Assembly: GCA_037954665.1 (NCBI GenBank)
Contig: JBBMOL010000071.1
Span: 3,698,119-3,762,118, forward strand
Direction of reading: 5' to 3'
DNA from: Laguncularia racemosa
Taxonomy: Eukaryota; Streptophyta; Magnoliopsida; Myrtales; Combretaceae
DNA length: 64,000 nucleotides
The notes beneath the pieces were generated by a model, which was not told where the DNA came from, did not search any database, and saw only the letters and a program-made list of their open reading frames with translations. Below, piece after piece: positions 1 to 11,416 of the stretch (position 1 is the stretch's first letter; the number at the start of each line of letters is the position of its first letter). A program made the translations under genes and the position numbers.

Positions 1-2778
1 TATATTAAAAATTTTATTCTACCTTCGGTAAAATTGTATCATCCTATGTTTATGAGGTTAATTTTCATATACAAGACAAATTTTAGAAAATGCCCTTAAT
101 TTTTCTCATAAATTCTGATTAAATTTAATTCTATTTTAAATAAAACATTTATGTAAATTATAGGATAAGAAATAGTTTTTTTATTATTAATAATTATAAT
201 AAATCGAGGTTTAATCATCATCCAATCGGGCTTAGCCTAAAAGGTCGTGTCCTGCCAAAATGTGACTGGATTTGCCTCACGAAGATCCCCACACACAATC
301 ACAATCCAACCACCAAAACTCCATTCCATCACCTCCAGAGGGACCGTGCACCGTCACCACCATAAACTTCCACCACGAACATCCCTGTCATCGACATCAC
401 AATCAATCACTCGTCTTTCCTAGAAAATAACGCACCAAACAGGAAAATGTGATGGAGAATATTTCCCAAGCAGTCATCTTTCCCGATGAATTACGAAAGA
501 GGAGGGTGGGGTGGAGGTAAAATTATGACAGTTTATATTTTATTAATGTAAGTATCTAGATTCTTATAAAAATTGCATGATGTTATTGTTTAATTACGTC
601 TATATATAATATTAATTATCCTTTCTATATTTATATAAAATATTATATATATTATTTAGAAAAAAATTATAACTCTTTTAAAACATAGAATTTACAACAT
701 CATATCTTAAGATTTGTGATATTTGATTAGTATTAAATCATACAAAGATTATAATTATATAAAGGATATGTTTCTTAGATACATGATTAAAGAAGTCACA
801 TGAAGAAATACAATAATAAAAAATTATCTAAATTATATATTATAATAGATAAGCATCTAATTATCTATTACATTGAGTACATTTGAGGAGAAAAAGAAAA
901 ACTTCTTTTGTTGATAGGTTGATTTATATCATTCACTAAACTAATAAATTGACTTGATAAGTCGACCAATTAAACCAACCAAATCAGTAATGGGTTGGAC
1001 CAAATTAAGAAATTTAGCTCTTTTTATGAAATGGGTTTCACAGATTGGTCCATTCAAACCCAGATCTACATCGGGGTAAGCTTACATCTGGGCACAAGTC
1101 TACCTTGAAACTGGAAGCGAAATCGGCCTTATCGGTTGAGATTTTCCAAATGGAGAATCATGACCGGCTTGAAACCGGACTCGCCCTAAAACCAGAATTG
1201 ACTAGACTGGTCATGATTCACCATATATCGGTACGTGATCCCCCCTGTCTATACTAAATTAAAGTGGTACCTTCCAAGATGTGACAAGAGTATATAAATA
1301 ATTCCAAACTTCTAAAATGTAGTACTGCGCTTGTTGTTGACATTGAAATTTCCTAAATGCAAGGGTTCCATCCTAAATTATGAAATTGTTCTAAGGATAT
1401 TTTTCTCCATCAGTGACAGAGGGACAGTAAGATGAACCAACATAGTTAGGATTTTTCCATCCTGTGTCCATACACTATATCGACGGTACACCGGATTTGT
1501 CAATTTTCTCGAGGGGTATTTGCCGCCGAGGCTCAAAAGCTCTTGAGCTTTTCCTCTCTCTAATTCAGCCATCTACATGCCTCCAAACAGTTGGTGACAA
1601 CGGAAAGGGTTTCGGGGCCTACTTTAAGCTTCGGGAAATGCATATCTGAAAGACTGAAGCCAATGGCCTATGTTGCATGTGGTTTGATTGTGTCAAAGAG
1701 TTATAAATTGGAAAAAAAAAAAAAAAAAAACCCTAGCGAAACCCTAAGACCTGTCAAGAAAATGAAACATCCCAAGAGAATTTAACTTGAAAAAAAAATT
1801 GAAAAACGATGCATACATTAGTTTATATATATATGTGTGTGTCTAAAATATGTATATATTTAAAGCGCATATAATGCCTTAAATAAGGACATAAATACGA
1901 CTTAAAATAAATTGATAAGAAAGTTAAAATTTAATTTTGACTTTAAAATAAAATAGTTAATAAATATATAATGACACTTTGAACGATGTAAATAAAATTT
2001 AGGATTTTTCTCATAATTTATTTCAACAAAAGATTGTTTATTGCCGCGAGAGAGATGAACACCTCGAGGTCAAGTCGTATGGTCATATATCAAAGCCAAA
2101 GCTATTTTGCTTGATTGAAATAACAATCAACCAACTAATTTGTTCTAGAAGTTGTCTTTAAATTTCAAATGCGTTTTGGTCGATCAAAAATTGAATCCTT
2201 ATCAATCAAACCTTTCAAACTAATTGGATTCCTCTAGGCCATCGGGATATCTGGAGTATTTGAGATTTGGTTATCTATTCAAGGACTGAAGTAAGTGACC
2301 GATATTTTTGGCTTTGTTGCTTGTGCTTGCAAATAGATCTCTGTCTTATTTACTCACCTATGTGAATTAAATCTAACGCAACCTTGGATTATATGGCTCG
2401 TGGGCTGCAAATATCAGTTGATGGTTTGCTTGCATGATACGGGATGCTTATTGCCTAACTTGAGATGGGGCAACCAAGCTGTGGATCAACATATGTTAGC
2501 TACTAGAGGGGATCAAATAGTTGGAATAAGATAACTAGTTATTATCGTTTAGTATTGATTTTGAAATTCAATTACAATTAAGTGCACGATGTCTATCACC
2601 TAGCATTAGAAAAAGGTATATATACTATAGAGGATTAAATTCAGTTAATAGACTTTTAATTTTATATTTTAATATATTTGACTCTTTAAGCTAATATAGT
2701 AGAACTTAAGGAGTGAAGCGCATAATTTGAGATGATTAGGGGAGATTTGGTATGGTGACCTTAGGGTAGAGTCCATTA
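1..2778. other. Non-coding AT-rich spacer
   Basis: No convincing gene. Short open frames at 1045-1785 have no recognisable domain and no codon pattern unlike the spacer. A run of A at 1712-1730 leads into two telo-box-like motifs. The rest is AT-rich sequence with no repeat or RNA gene that I can identify. Confidence 0.6.
1728..1748 (+). promoter_or_regulatory. Pair of telo-box-like motifs
   Basis: AAACCCTAG is followed three bases later by AAACCCTAAG. AAACCCTA boxes occur in promoters of many plant translation and cell-cycle genes. No gene is visible just downstream, so this may be chance or the relic of a promoter. Confidence 0.25.
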
Positions 2779-3975
2779 GATCGGCCAATGTGATCTAACT
2801 TTTCTTAATGAGACTCATATACACTAAACACCTCTAATGAGCCTAAATCCATAAAAAAAAACTCACATGGGAGCTCATTAATTTAGAATCGTTAATCGTT
2901 ATTATTATTCGACAGAAAAAATTCATAGTAAAACCTTATAAATGCCCAAATCACCCTCATTTACAGGAGATTCTTTTTTGGAAAAATAATATCACTCTAC
3001 TAAATTTTCTTCAAAAAAATCAAAACCAAAATCTACCCAAATACATGTTTGTCACCAAAGTTTTTAAGTCTTATTTGAGATCACCTACTCCTCATCTTCA
3101 TCTTATTTACCTCTTTATCATCCTTATATGTGTTACTTTCTTTATTAAGTCACATGTAATTCACATACTTATATATACTATAGATCGAGTAACAAGATTG
3201 TCATAGATAAGACACTTCAATATTATACATATAAAAGATGGGATGAATACTAGTAAATATTATTTGGGGTATTTTGTGGTTTGTACATCCTCATTCATAA
3301 ACGAGATTTCAAGTGAACCAATGACAAACTTCGTGAAAGGTCCTCATATAGCATTTTCTACTTTTAGTTATGTTGGATTAACTGATCGGATTTAACCATT
3401 CTTAATAAAACTCATATATATTAAACACTTCTAATAGGCCTTAACTCATAAAAAAGTTCACATGAAGACTCATTTATTAAGAATAATTGATCATTATTAT
3501 TATCTAACGAACAAAATTCATAGTCAAATCTTAAAAATACCTAAAATATCCTTATCAATAGGGAATTTTTTTTTTTTGGGAAAAATATTGTCATTGTTGG
3601 ATTTTTCTCAAAAAAATTAAAACCAAAATCTACCACACACATTGATTATTAAAATATTAAACTTTATTCAAGATTTTCTATTCCTCATTTTTATCTCATT
3701 TATCTTTAATTATTCTTATATATGCTATTTTTCTTATTAGATCATATGTAACTCACATACTTACATATACTACAGACTGAATAACAAGATTGTTATAGAT
3801 AAGACACTTCTCAACATTACGTATAAAAGATGGGATGAATGCTAGCACATATTATTTGGGGTCTTTTGTGGTCTGTACATCTCATTCATAAACGAGATTT
3901 CAAGTGGACCAATGACGAACCTTGTGAAAGGTTCTCAACTAGTATTTTCTACTTCCAGTTACGTCGAATAGGAGT
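2779..3975. repeat. Direct tandem duplication, two copies of about 600 bp
   Basis: Copy 1 (2779-3383) and copy 2 (3384-3975) match along their whole length. Both start at GATCGG, share the AAACACTTCTAAT-type segment and the AAGATGGGATGAAT segment, and end at TTTTCTACTT plus about 20 bases. They differ by many substitutions and small indels, so the duplication is old. Neither copy has an open frame or LTR-like ends. Confidence 0.8.
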
Positions 3976-5003
3976 AAAATAATGAATGGTAAAGCCAAGA
4001 GACGACGCAACCCCCAAAAAGAACTGCAGAATACCGAGAAGCTGTGTGTGTGGGCTTCTGTTTTGGTTAATGTGCCACTTTCGGACGTCATTTGACAAAG
4101 ACATATCTGACTCCTCCTATTTATTGAGGCACCCGCCCTGTATTTAAGGTATCACACCTGTATTTAAAAAATAGTAAATTGAAATTCAGTTTCTGAATAA
4201 ATGCATAATTTAATTTATTTTACAATTACTTCAGAATTTCATTCGTATAAATTTTTTATTACAATTATTATACGAGAAATGATTTTTCTTTTTTCTTTTT
4301 TTAATTATGTATGGTGACAGGAAAAAATTGAGCATTGATCCTAATGGAAAAATATATTTATTCCATGGAGCTAGAAATGATTGAAGCAATTATTTCTACA
4401 TATGCCAATCATTGCTTTCATCTACAGTTCCATACTTGTGAACATTTGGGCTAATCATGCGTCCGACAACTAGATCTTCCAGTGTCTCATATTATGGTGT
4501 ATTTGTTTTTGTGGAAATCTTTTTCTTTTTTTAATAATAACTAAAATCTAATAATTGTTAAGATTACTGCAATAATTTAAAAATATTACAGTTATTAATA
4601 GCAGCTGATAATGAATAGAAAATGATTTTTACTTTTAAAATGAGGGAGTCATTTTTTTTTTATTTTCCATTAATATGTAGTGGTAGGGTAAGACAATTAA
4701 ATGGGTAGCACTAGAAGACGGTCGAACCAATAATTTTTGGTTTGGAGATGATTTCCTTGTAATTGATGAATGCTTTGGAATTTAAAAACTGACATTCTTT
4801 TACATGGGGCAGCACATAGCAATGGTCACACAGAGTCACAGTAGTAGTTCCATTTGTTGTTTGCATTAGTCACGTGAATGATGATAATACTGTATTTTGT
4901 GCCTATAATTAATGTGCTGTCCTGTCCCTACTTTCACCTTTTATTAAATTATGATCCAATACTTCATGCTGGAGGTTTGCATATGCACATCATAATTATA
5001 TCA
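3976..5003. other. Non-coding upstream region of the receptor gene
   Basis: AT-rich sequence with no recognised gene or repeat. It probably includes distal promoter sequence for the receptor gene that starts at 5311. Confidence 0.4.
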
Positions 5004-5010
5004 TATAAAT
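5004..5010 (+). promoter_or_regulatory. Possible TATA box of the LRR receptor gene
   Basis: TATAAAT lies about 300 bp before the ATG at 5311, which would give a 5' leader of roughly 270 bases. It is the best TATA-like match close upstream, but several AT-rich alternatives exist. Confidence 0.3.
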
Positions 5011-5310
5011 ATACGCCCTATATTTTCTCGTGAAAAGAATATAGCTATGAAAAAATTTTGAAAATTTTTGACTTAATAGTGTAGATGTGGATATAGCTGT
5101 TCCTCTTTAAAAGCTTACTATCATCTTCTCATTCTTCTATGTCTAATTATAACAAAACAACAAAACTAGCCTTCCTTCCACCATTGAAGAAGACAGAGGA
5201 AAACAAAATGCACATTTACTCCCTTGTTTCATGTCAAACCTTTTCACTTCCACCATATTGAAACACTTTCCAGTTTCATATCAGTTCTTCTTGCTTCAAA
5301 TCAAGTTCTC

Positions 5311-8300
5311 ATGGCAAAACTAGCTTATTGCTGGTTTCATCTTTCACTTGTACTAAATATTGCTTTACTTTCCATTCCTTATACAACCCAGCTTGAATAT
5401 TCGCAATCACAGTCCATTTGGAAAATTTTTCAGCTCTTAAACTACCCAACTGCTCTTAGAAGTATTTACAACACCCCGGATTTCTGCAACATTCAACCAA
5501 GTGAATCTTTCACATTAGTATGTTATGAGAACAATTTGACTCAGTTTCATATGAGTGGAGAAAATGGGGTTCTTTCAATTCCTCAGGAATTTTCCATTGA
5601 AGAGCTTTTCACTACTCTAAGTAGCTTTTCAAGCTTGAAGGTGCTTTCTTTGGTTTCCCTTGGGCTAAAAGGGACACTTCCTGGTTCTGTTGGTGATTTG
5701 TCTTCTCTTGAAATACTAAACATAAGCTCAAATAAGTTTCATGGAGATATTCCCGAGAAAGTTTCTTCTTTAGGGAATCTTCAAACCTTCATACTTGATC
5801 ACAACAGCTTTGTTGGCAAAATTCCTGGTTGGCTTGGTTCTTCATTTCCACTCTTGGCTGTTTTGAGTTTAAAAAACAATTCATTTTCGGGTTCTCTCCC
5901 AAATTCTTTTTCTAGAATGGAAAATCTCCGGGTTCTTGATCTTTCCGAAAACAAACTGTTTGGTGAAATTCCCAATCTTTCGAACCATACCAATCTTCAA
6001 GTCCTTGATCTTCAAAACAACAATTTCGGACCACGTTTTCCTAATTTACCCAACAGGTTAATCTCTCTTGTACTGAGAAAGAACAAGTTTAGTTATGGTC
6101 TTCCTGTTAGAATCCTAAGATCTTATCAACTCCAAAGGTTTGATGTCTCGATGAATGGTTTCGTCGGACCCTTTTTGCCGAAGATACTGTCAATGCCTTC
6201 AATTAGGTACGTTGACATCGGACGGAACAAGTTCAATGGAATGCTTTTCCAGAACATGTCTTGTAATCCTCAACTTGCTTTTGTGAACTTATCCTCCAAT
6301 CTTTTGACAGGAGACTTGCCTTCTTGTCTTCAATCCGAAGGCAGGTCTGTCCTGTTCAGTAAGAATTGCTTATCAAGTGAAAAGCAAGAGCAACATCCAT
6401 CCAGTTTCTGCCATAATGAAGCTCTAGCTGTGGAAATCTTGCCTCTGCAGCAGAAGGCGAAAGGGGCAGGTGAAAAAAATTCGGTTGTTTTCAGTGTGTT
6501 AGGAGGGGTATTTGGAGGAATTGCAATCGTTGTGCTGGTTTTCCTAATTGCTAGGAAGAGGTATAGTAGAGATGTAAGCTATGTTAAACCACCCCCACCA
6601 CGGTTGATTACGGAAAATGCGTCGACTCTGTGCACTATCAAGTTGCTTTCTGATGCAAGTAAGTTGCATTACTTTATCCTGATTGTTAAGTATAAAGTAA
6701 AAAACCTACAGCTGACGTATAAGATTAAACTGGTGGAGCTCTTGGCATAGTATACAGCAGGAAATCATGAGTTCAATTCCCTGGTGTCGTCAGTTTACTC
6801 TCCGAATAATGAGGTGGTCTATTTAATTGACTTCAGCCAAAGTGTGGAGTAAAAAATATATAACATCCACATCTTAAACTTTTAGATCAATTGGTTGCAC
6901 GGATCTAAAATTTTCGAACGATTCTCTCTATATTGAGCAATACCGGATTGCATTAGCAATTGGATGAATAAAACTCCAAATTCAGCTTGTGCTGCTATCA
7001 ATATGATTCTTCACATATGGCTTTATGGACTCTATTTTGCAGGGCATATATCACAGACAATGAAGATGGGAGCCACAATACCAGCATACAGAACATTTTC
7101 TCTCGAGGAGCTTAAGAATGCCACAAACAACTTCGATGCTTCATGCTTACAATATGAAAATTCACAACCTCAGGTACATGTTAAATTCCGAGGATCAATA
7201 CAAGCTTAATAATAACGAGGCCAGATGTCCACAACGAGACTCCATATTTGACATTTATTAGCACAACAAACCTTCTTTCAGAATTTTCTCTCTCTTTTTT
7301 TTTTTTGAGCTCATAATTGGAACTTTTGATTAGAAAATGCCATGCCAAGTTCCTTATAGCCTATGAGGCATGGTCACCATCCTCCATCCGAGCTGGGATG
7401 GAACGGGTTTGATCTCCCTCCCTATCTCCTCCCAAAAAAACAAAGTTGATGTACTGCTAAAATGTTGTATTTCTCACATGATTCTCTCATCAAAATCTTC
7501 CACTGTTTTGGCAGGTATTCGCAGGTAAGGTGGGTGACCGTGCTTCTTTTGCCATCAGAAGATTGACAATGAAAAGACGGAGGAATCCTCAGTATTACAT
7601 GCCCGAAATAGAGCGGATCTCCAAACTCAGACATAGCTATTTGCTTAGTGCTCTTGGACACTGCATTGAGTGTTTTCCAGATGATTCAAGTGTTAGCCAA
7701 ATATATCTCATATTCGAGTGTGTGAGCAACGGCACACTTAGAGATCATATCTCAGGTAAAAAATTTTGCCAACGATCTGATGAAATAATGGAAAGAGATT
7801 AAGACAACACAACCTAGATTTAAATGATTTGGGAAACCATAACTCGTATTGTATCTTCACTAGTGGCTAGTTCGACATTTTCCTACATTATTTCCAACAA
7901 TTTGGATGTCACAAGCCATAATTGTCTTTTTATTTCCGTCCTGGTTGTCATGTCTTCTTTAGTTCCCCTTATTCTCAGATTCTATCTTTTCCTGGAGAAT
8001 CTATTTCCTTTTATCTTGAACCGAAGCCAACCAAAATTAGTCTCAACAATGTCCCAAAGCATTTTTTGTTCTTTTCATATAGGAGGACTTCCAGGTAAGA
8101 AGCTATCATGGATTCAGAGAATAGGAGCTGCAGCAGGGGTTGTAAAGGGTGTTTGGTTTCTCCATACTGGGATTGTTCCTGGAGTATTTTCTAATGATAT
8201 CAAGATAACAGATGTTTTACTGGATCACAATCTTCACATAAAAATTAGCAAGTATAATTTGCCTCTTTTATCAGAAGACCAAGGAGTGGTAGGCAACTAT

Positions 8301-9209
8301 TTGCATTTTCTTTTTTAGTTTATGTCAATATACTCCTTATTGACCAATGTTCTTATTCAGTTGGGTCCTGGAGTTTCACTATCTAATTCAAAGAGAAGCA
8401 TCTATTCAAGGTAAGAATTTAAGCTTTAGAATCTATATAAATTTCCTAGAATCTGCAGGTGGATCCTTTGAAATGAATCGTGTATGTCCATTTACCTTTA
8501 AATATAAATAGAGAATGTACGTCATGTAATGCAAATTGGGTACAAACATATAATATGCTGTCCTCAAATGGAGGATATACGTTACAATAGTTGCGTATAT
8601 AGAAGATGCATGTTTGCCTACAAGTGTAAATAGAGATGTATTTATAACAAAACTAAGGCAATTATACCACTGTGGCTGTTTTAGGATCTGGCCGTTTATT
8701 TTCTTTGCATTGTTTTCCAGGGGAGATCACAGTGAAAGAGAAGATGTGTTCGATATTGGGGTAATATTGATAGAAATTATCACAGGAAGACCAATCAAAT
8801 CCCGAAGTGAAGTTACACTGTTAAAAGACCTTGTAAGTACTTGCGTTCATGTTGTATACTCAATGTCATTCTACCAGTTAATGTTCGAGCTGATAAAGTT
8901 ATGAAACACTAAGTTTGTAGCTGCAAGACGGAGGAGTAAAAGACATAGCGCTAAATTTGAGTCTTGATGCTTTGTTTCTTGTAGTTACAAGTGAGTTTGG
9001 CAGCGGATGATGCATCACGAAGAAGTATTGTTGATCCAGCTATACAAAAGGAATGTTCAGAAGAATCACTAAGAACAATGATGGAGATATGCTTAAGATG
9101 TTTGTCTAATGAGCAAAATAACAGACCAAGTGTGGAGGATGTGTTGTGGAATCTACAGTATGCTTTACAAGTTCAAGAGTCAGGGAAAGGTGAAGTGCAG
9201 AGTGATTAA
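5311..9209 (+). CDS. LRR receptor-like protein kinase, probable pseudokinase (subfamily VI-like), seven exons
   Basis: Exons read from splice sites and frame: 5311-6658, 7043-7173, 7515-7755, 8083-8288, 8361-8410, 8721-8832 and 8985-9209. All introns are GT-AG and the sum is 771 codons including the stop, or 770 residues. The start is the ATG at 5311; the upstream in-frame extension has no ATG. The protein has an N-terminal signal peptide, leucine-rich repeats at about residues 105-340, a membrane helix at about 391-415, then a kinase-like domain. Key kinase residues are lost: the glycine loop is not recognisable, the VAIK lysine is Arg508, HRD reads Ser-Asn-Asp (610-612), and DFG reads Lys-Tyr-Asn. 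This matches the Arabidopsis group annotated as probable inactive LRR kinases (At3g03770 type), where the loss is typical. It likely acts at the plasma membrane as a ligand-binding or scaffold receptor; the ligand is unknown. Length fits the family, and I see no break. Confidence 0.9.
6725..6790 (+). repeat. Possible tRNA-derived (SINE-like) segment in intron 1
   Basis: GAGTTCAATTCCC near 6772 resembles a Pol III box B, and GTGGAGCTCTTGG some 40 bases earlier weakly resembles box A. No clear tail or target duplication was seen. It could be chance. Confidence 0.2.
7346..7440 (+). repeat. Possible SINE in intron 2 of the receptor gene
   Basis: TAGCCTATGAGG at 7357-7368 fits the Pol III box A consensus fully. 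GGGTTTGATCTCC at about 7405 is an imperfect box B at normal spacing. An A-rich tail follows at 7434-7440. Together these suggest a tRNA-derived SINE in sense orientation. Target duplications were not identified. Confidence 0.35.
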
Positions 9210-10072
9210 GAGTCACCTAGAGGAGCTTCTCAACATATATGATCATACTCAATCTAGTATCTTTAGTTTTTTTTTTTTTCTTTTTCCTTTCCCTTTTTGA
9301 TAAATCACAAAAATTACAAGGTTTATTAAGAAATTACACTTGCCCCTTTTTTATATTTGTGACTTACAAGCTTTTATCTATGAACATAGCTAGCATATAA
9401 TCTAATTATTCATCACATCGAACCCATTGTATTGAAGTTAAAATTGTAAGAGTTTGTATTCCTTTTTCTTTTTTTGATATTTATTTCAAAATTTTGAATG
9501 TGCTTCTGCAAATTTGGATTTTGATTTGATTTATTTGGGCGCCATATGGTGATTGTATGATTGTTTTACTTTAAATGATGAAAAGAATTGGCACATCATC
9601 AATGAAAGAGGATAAGTGTAATCTATTAAAAATTCCGGAATAAGTATTGTTGTGATAGGTAGCTAATTGTGTTAGAAAATGATCCCCTGTATCACTGTTT
9701 ATTTAACTAACTTCTTTTCCACTTGTGACAAAAAGGAAGCACTAACCAAGTGCCAAGAATAAATAAAACAGAACATTAAGATTTTACGTGAAAAAACCCA
9801 GAACGAGAAAAACTATTAAGGCTTATAAACATTTAAAATTAGTGGATCATTGACTTGGTATTTATTGCCAACAACAGATCAAATATGAAGGGTAAAATAG
9901 CTTATAGTTAAGCGTTTATGTCACTTATACGAGAATAAGTAGGCTATTGATATAATGGACCTGACTCTAATATGGGTTGGGAAATTTAGAATGGTGCTGC
10001 CAATTAGGTATAGATCTGGATGGGATGTAATTGTTTGCAAGGATGGTGGAATAAACCACCGGTGGTTGATGC
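9210..10072. other. 3' flank of the receptor gene; no further gene
   Basis: A pyrimidine-rich stretch at 9268-9298 follows the stop codon and probably lies in the 3' UTR. The rest is AT-rich with no recognised feature up to the Copia LTR. A 14-base perfect palindrome built from AACCACC and GGTGGTT lies at 10054-10067. Confidence 0.5.
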
Positions 10073-10348
10073 TGATAACAATCATTAGCATCAACCACAG
10101 CACCAACAACAACATCATTAGAATCATCCGTGGCAACAGCAACAACGCCAAAGCATATGCAACAGCAACAGTAACATTATAGGATAATCACGGATCAACA
10201 ACAACAACTTATTCTTTTCCTAATCTTGTGTAAATTTGATAAATACAAACAACAAGCATTCATGTAACAATATGTATTTATGTGCATTAACAATCAATGA
10301 AAGTAGAGATAGCTTTAACAATTTCATCCACTTCTTGCAACCTCTTTA
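10073..10348 (+). repeat. Copia 5' LTR (276 bp)
   Basis: Begins TGATAACAATCATTAGC and matches 14471-14743 throughout with scattered substitutions and a few small indels. The right boundary is set by the end of similarity just before the primer site; the LTR ends CTCTTTA instead of the usual CA. Confidence 0.85.
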
Positions 10349-10360
10349 TGGTATCAGAGC
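10349..10360 (+). other. Copia primer-binding site
   Basis: TGGTATCAGAGC directly follows the 5' LTR. It is the usual plant Copia site complementary to the 3' end of initiator methionine tRNA. Confidence 0.85.
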
Positions 10361-10415
10361 TTCTTATCTAATCAAACCCAAACCCAACAACCACATAAGC
10401 TGCTCTTTGGTCATC

Positions 10416-11300
10416 ATGTCATTTGAAGACACATCAACAATTATCCAAAACACCCTAGAACCTACCCAACCTCTCATTATGATCACCATTCATAATTCAA
10501 TCAAACTTAACATAACCAACTTCCTCTCTTGGAAAACTCAAATTAAAGCCATCCTTATAGGTTACGATCTTCACAAATTCATTGATGGTTCACATCCACC
10601 TCCTCTAACCACCATCACAGTAGATGACACCATCTCTCCTAACTCAGCCCATCACAAGATAAGCTGCTGTTTGGAGCACTTGTTAGCACCCTCTCCCCCA
10701 ACATTATTCCCCTCATCACGCAAGCAGCCACCTCCCATCAAGTATAGCAGACTCTTGGTAACACTTATGCTAAGCTCATCGAAGGTCACATCAAACAACT
10801 CAAAGACAACTTGAAAAACATCACCAAGGGCTCCAATTCTATCACTGAATATATGTAATCCATCAAGCTTCATGCTGATGAGCTTGCAACTCTTGGAAAA
10901 CCACTTGACCTAGAAGATCTAATTGAGAAAATCCTTGATGGACTCGATGACAATTACCAATCAGTCATCGATGCTGTCAATGGCCGTGATTCCACTATCT
11001 CCTTTGATGAGCTCCATGAGAAACTCATCAACAAGGAACTCTCTCTCCAATACACCTCCCTGCCCACCTCTGTCCCACTAGCAACTGCATACCTCTCTTA
11101 AGCATGCTCCAACCACTAGCTTCACCACACTCGTGCTTCTCAACCAGCTCTCCCCTCTCCTCAGGGTACCTTTGCTACCACATTCTCCACTCGACTACCT
11201 CCTCCCATAGACCCTCACTCACCTCGACCCTTCCTTGGCAAATGCTAGTGGTGTCGTAAACAGGGGCATGTTGTCTCCCAATGTCTTCTCTTCCATCAAC
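10416..11300 (+). pseudogene. Copia gag region, frameshifted
   Basis: Starts at the ATG at 10416. The N-terminal part shows the Copia gag pattern in which a Trp-Lys-Thr-Gln motif precedes a Phe-Ile-Asp-Gly-Ser motif. The reading frame changes near 10640-10670, and later segments contain stop codons at about 10746 and 10857. A UBN2-type gag middle region continues to about 11080, and a damaged zinc knuckle lies near 11240-11280. It cannot make an intact capsid protein. Confidence 0.8.
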
Positions 11301-11416
11301 ACTATCTTAAAGCGAGACCACCTTCACGGACCCCCCTGTCCACTCCATCCTCTCGACTTCCATCCTGGCAAACACAAGCTCATGCTGCTCTCACCACCTC
11401 TACAAACAACTCCTGG

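Noticed and set aside
1045..1785. Cluster of short plus-strand frames
   Set aside because: They overlap each other, lack domains and sit in AT-rich spacer with no splice support.
5224..5310. Upstream in-frame extension of the receptor gene
   Set aside because: It begins at TTG and has no ATG. The ATG at 5311 starts a normal signal peptide.
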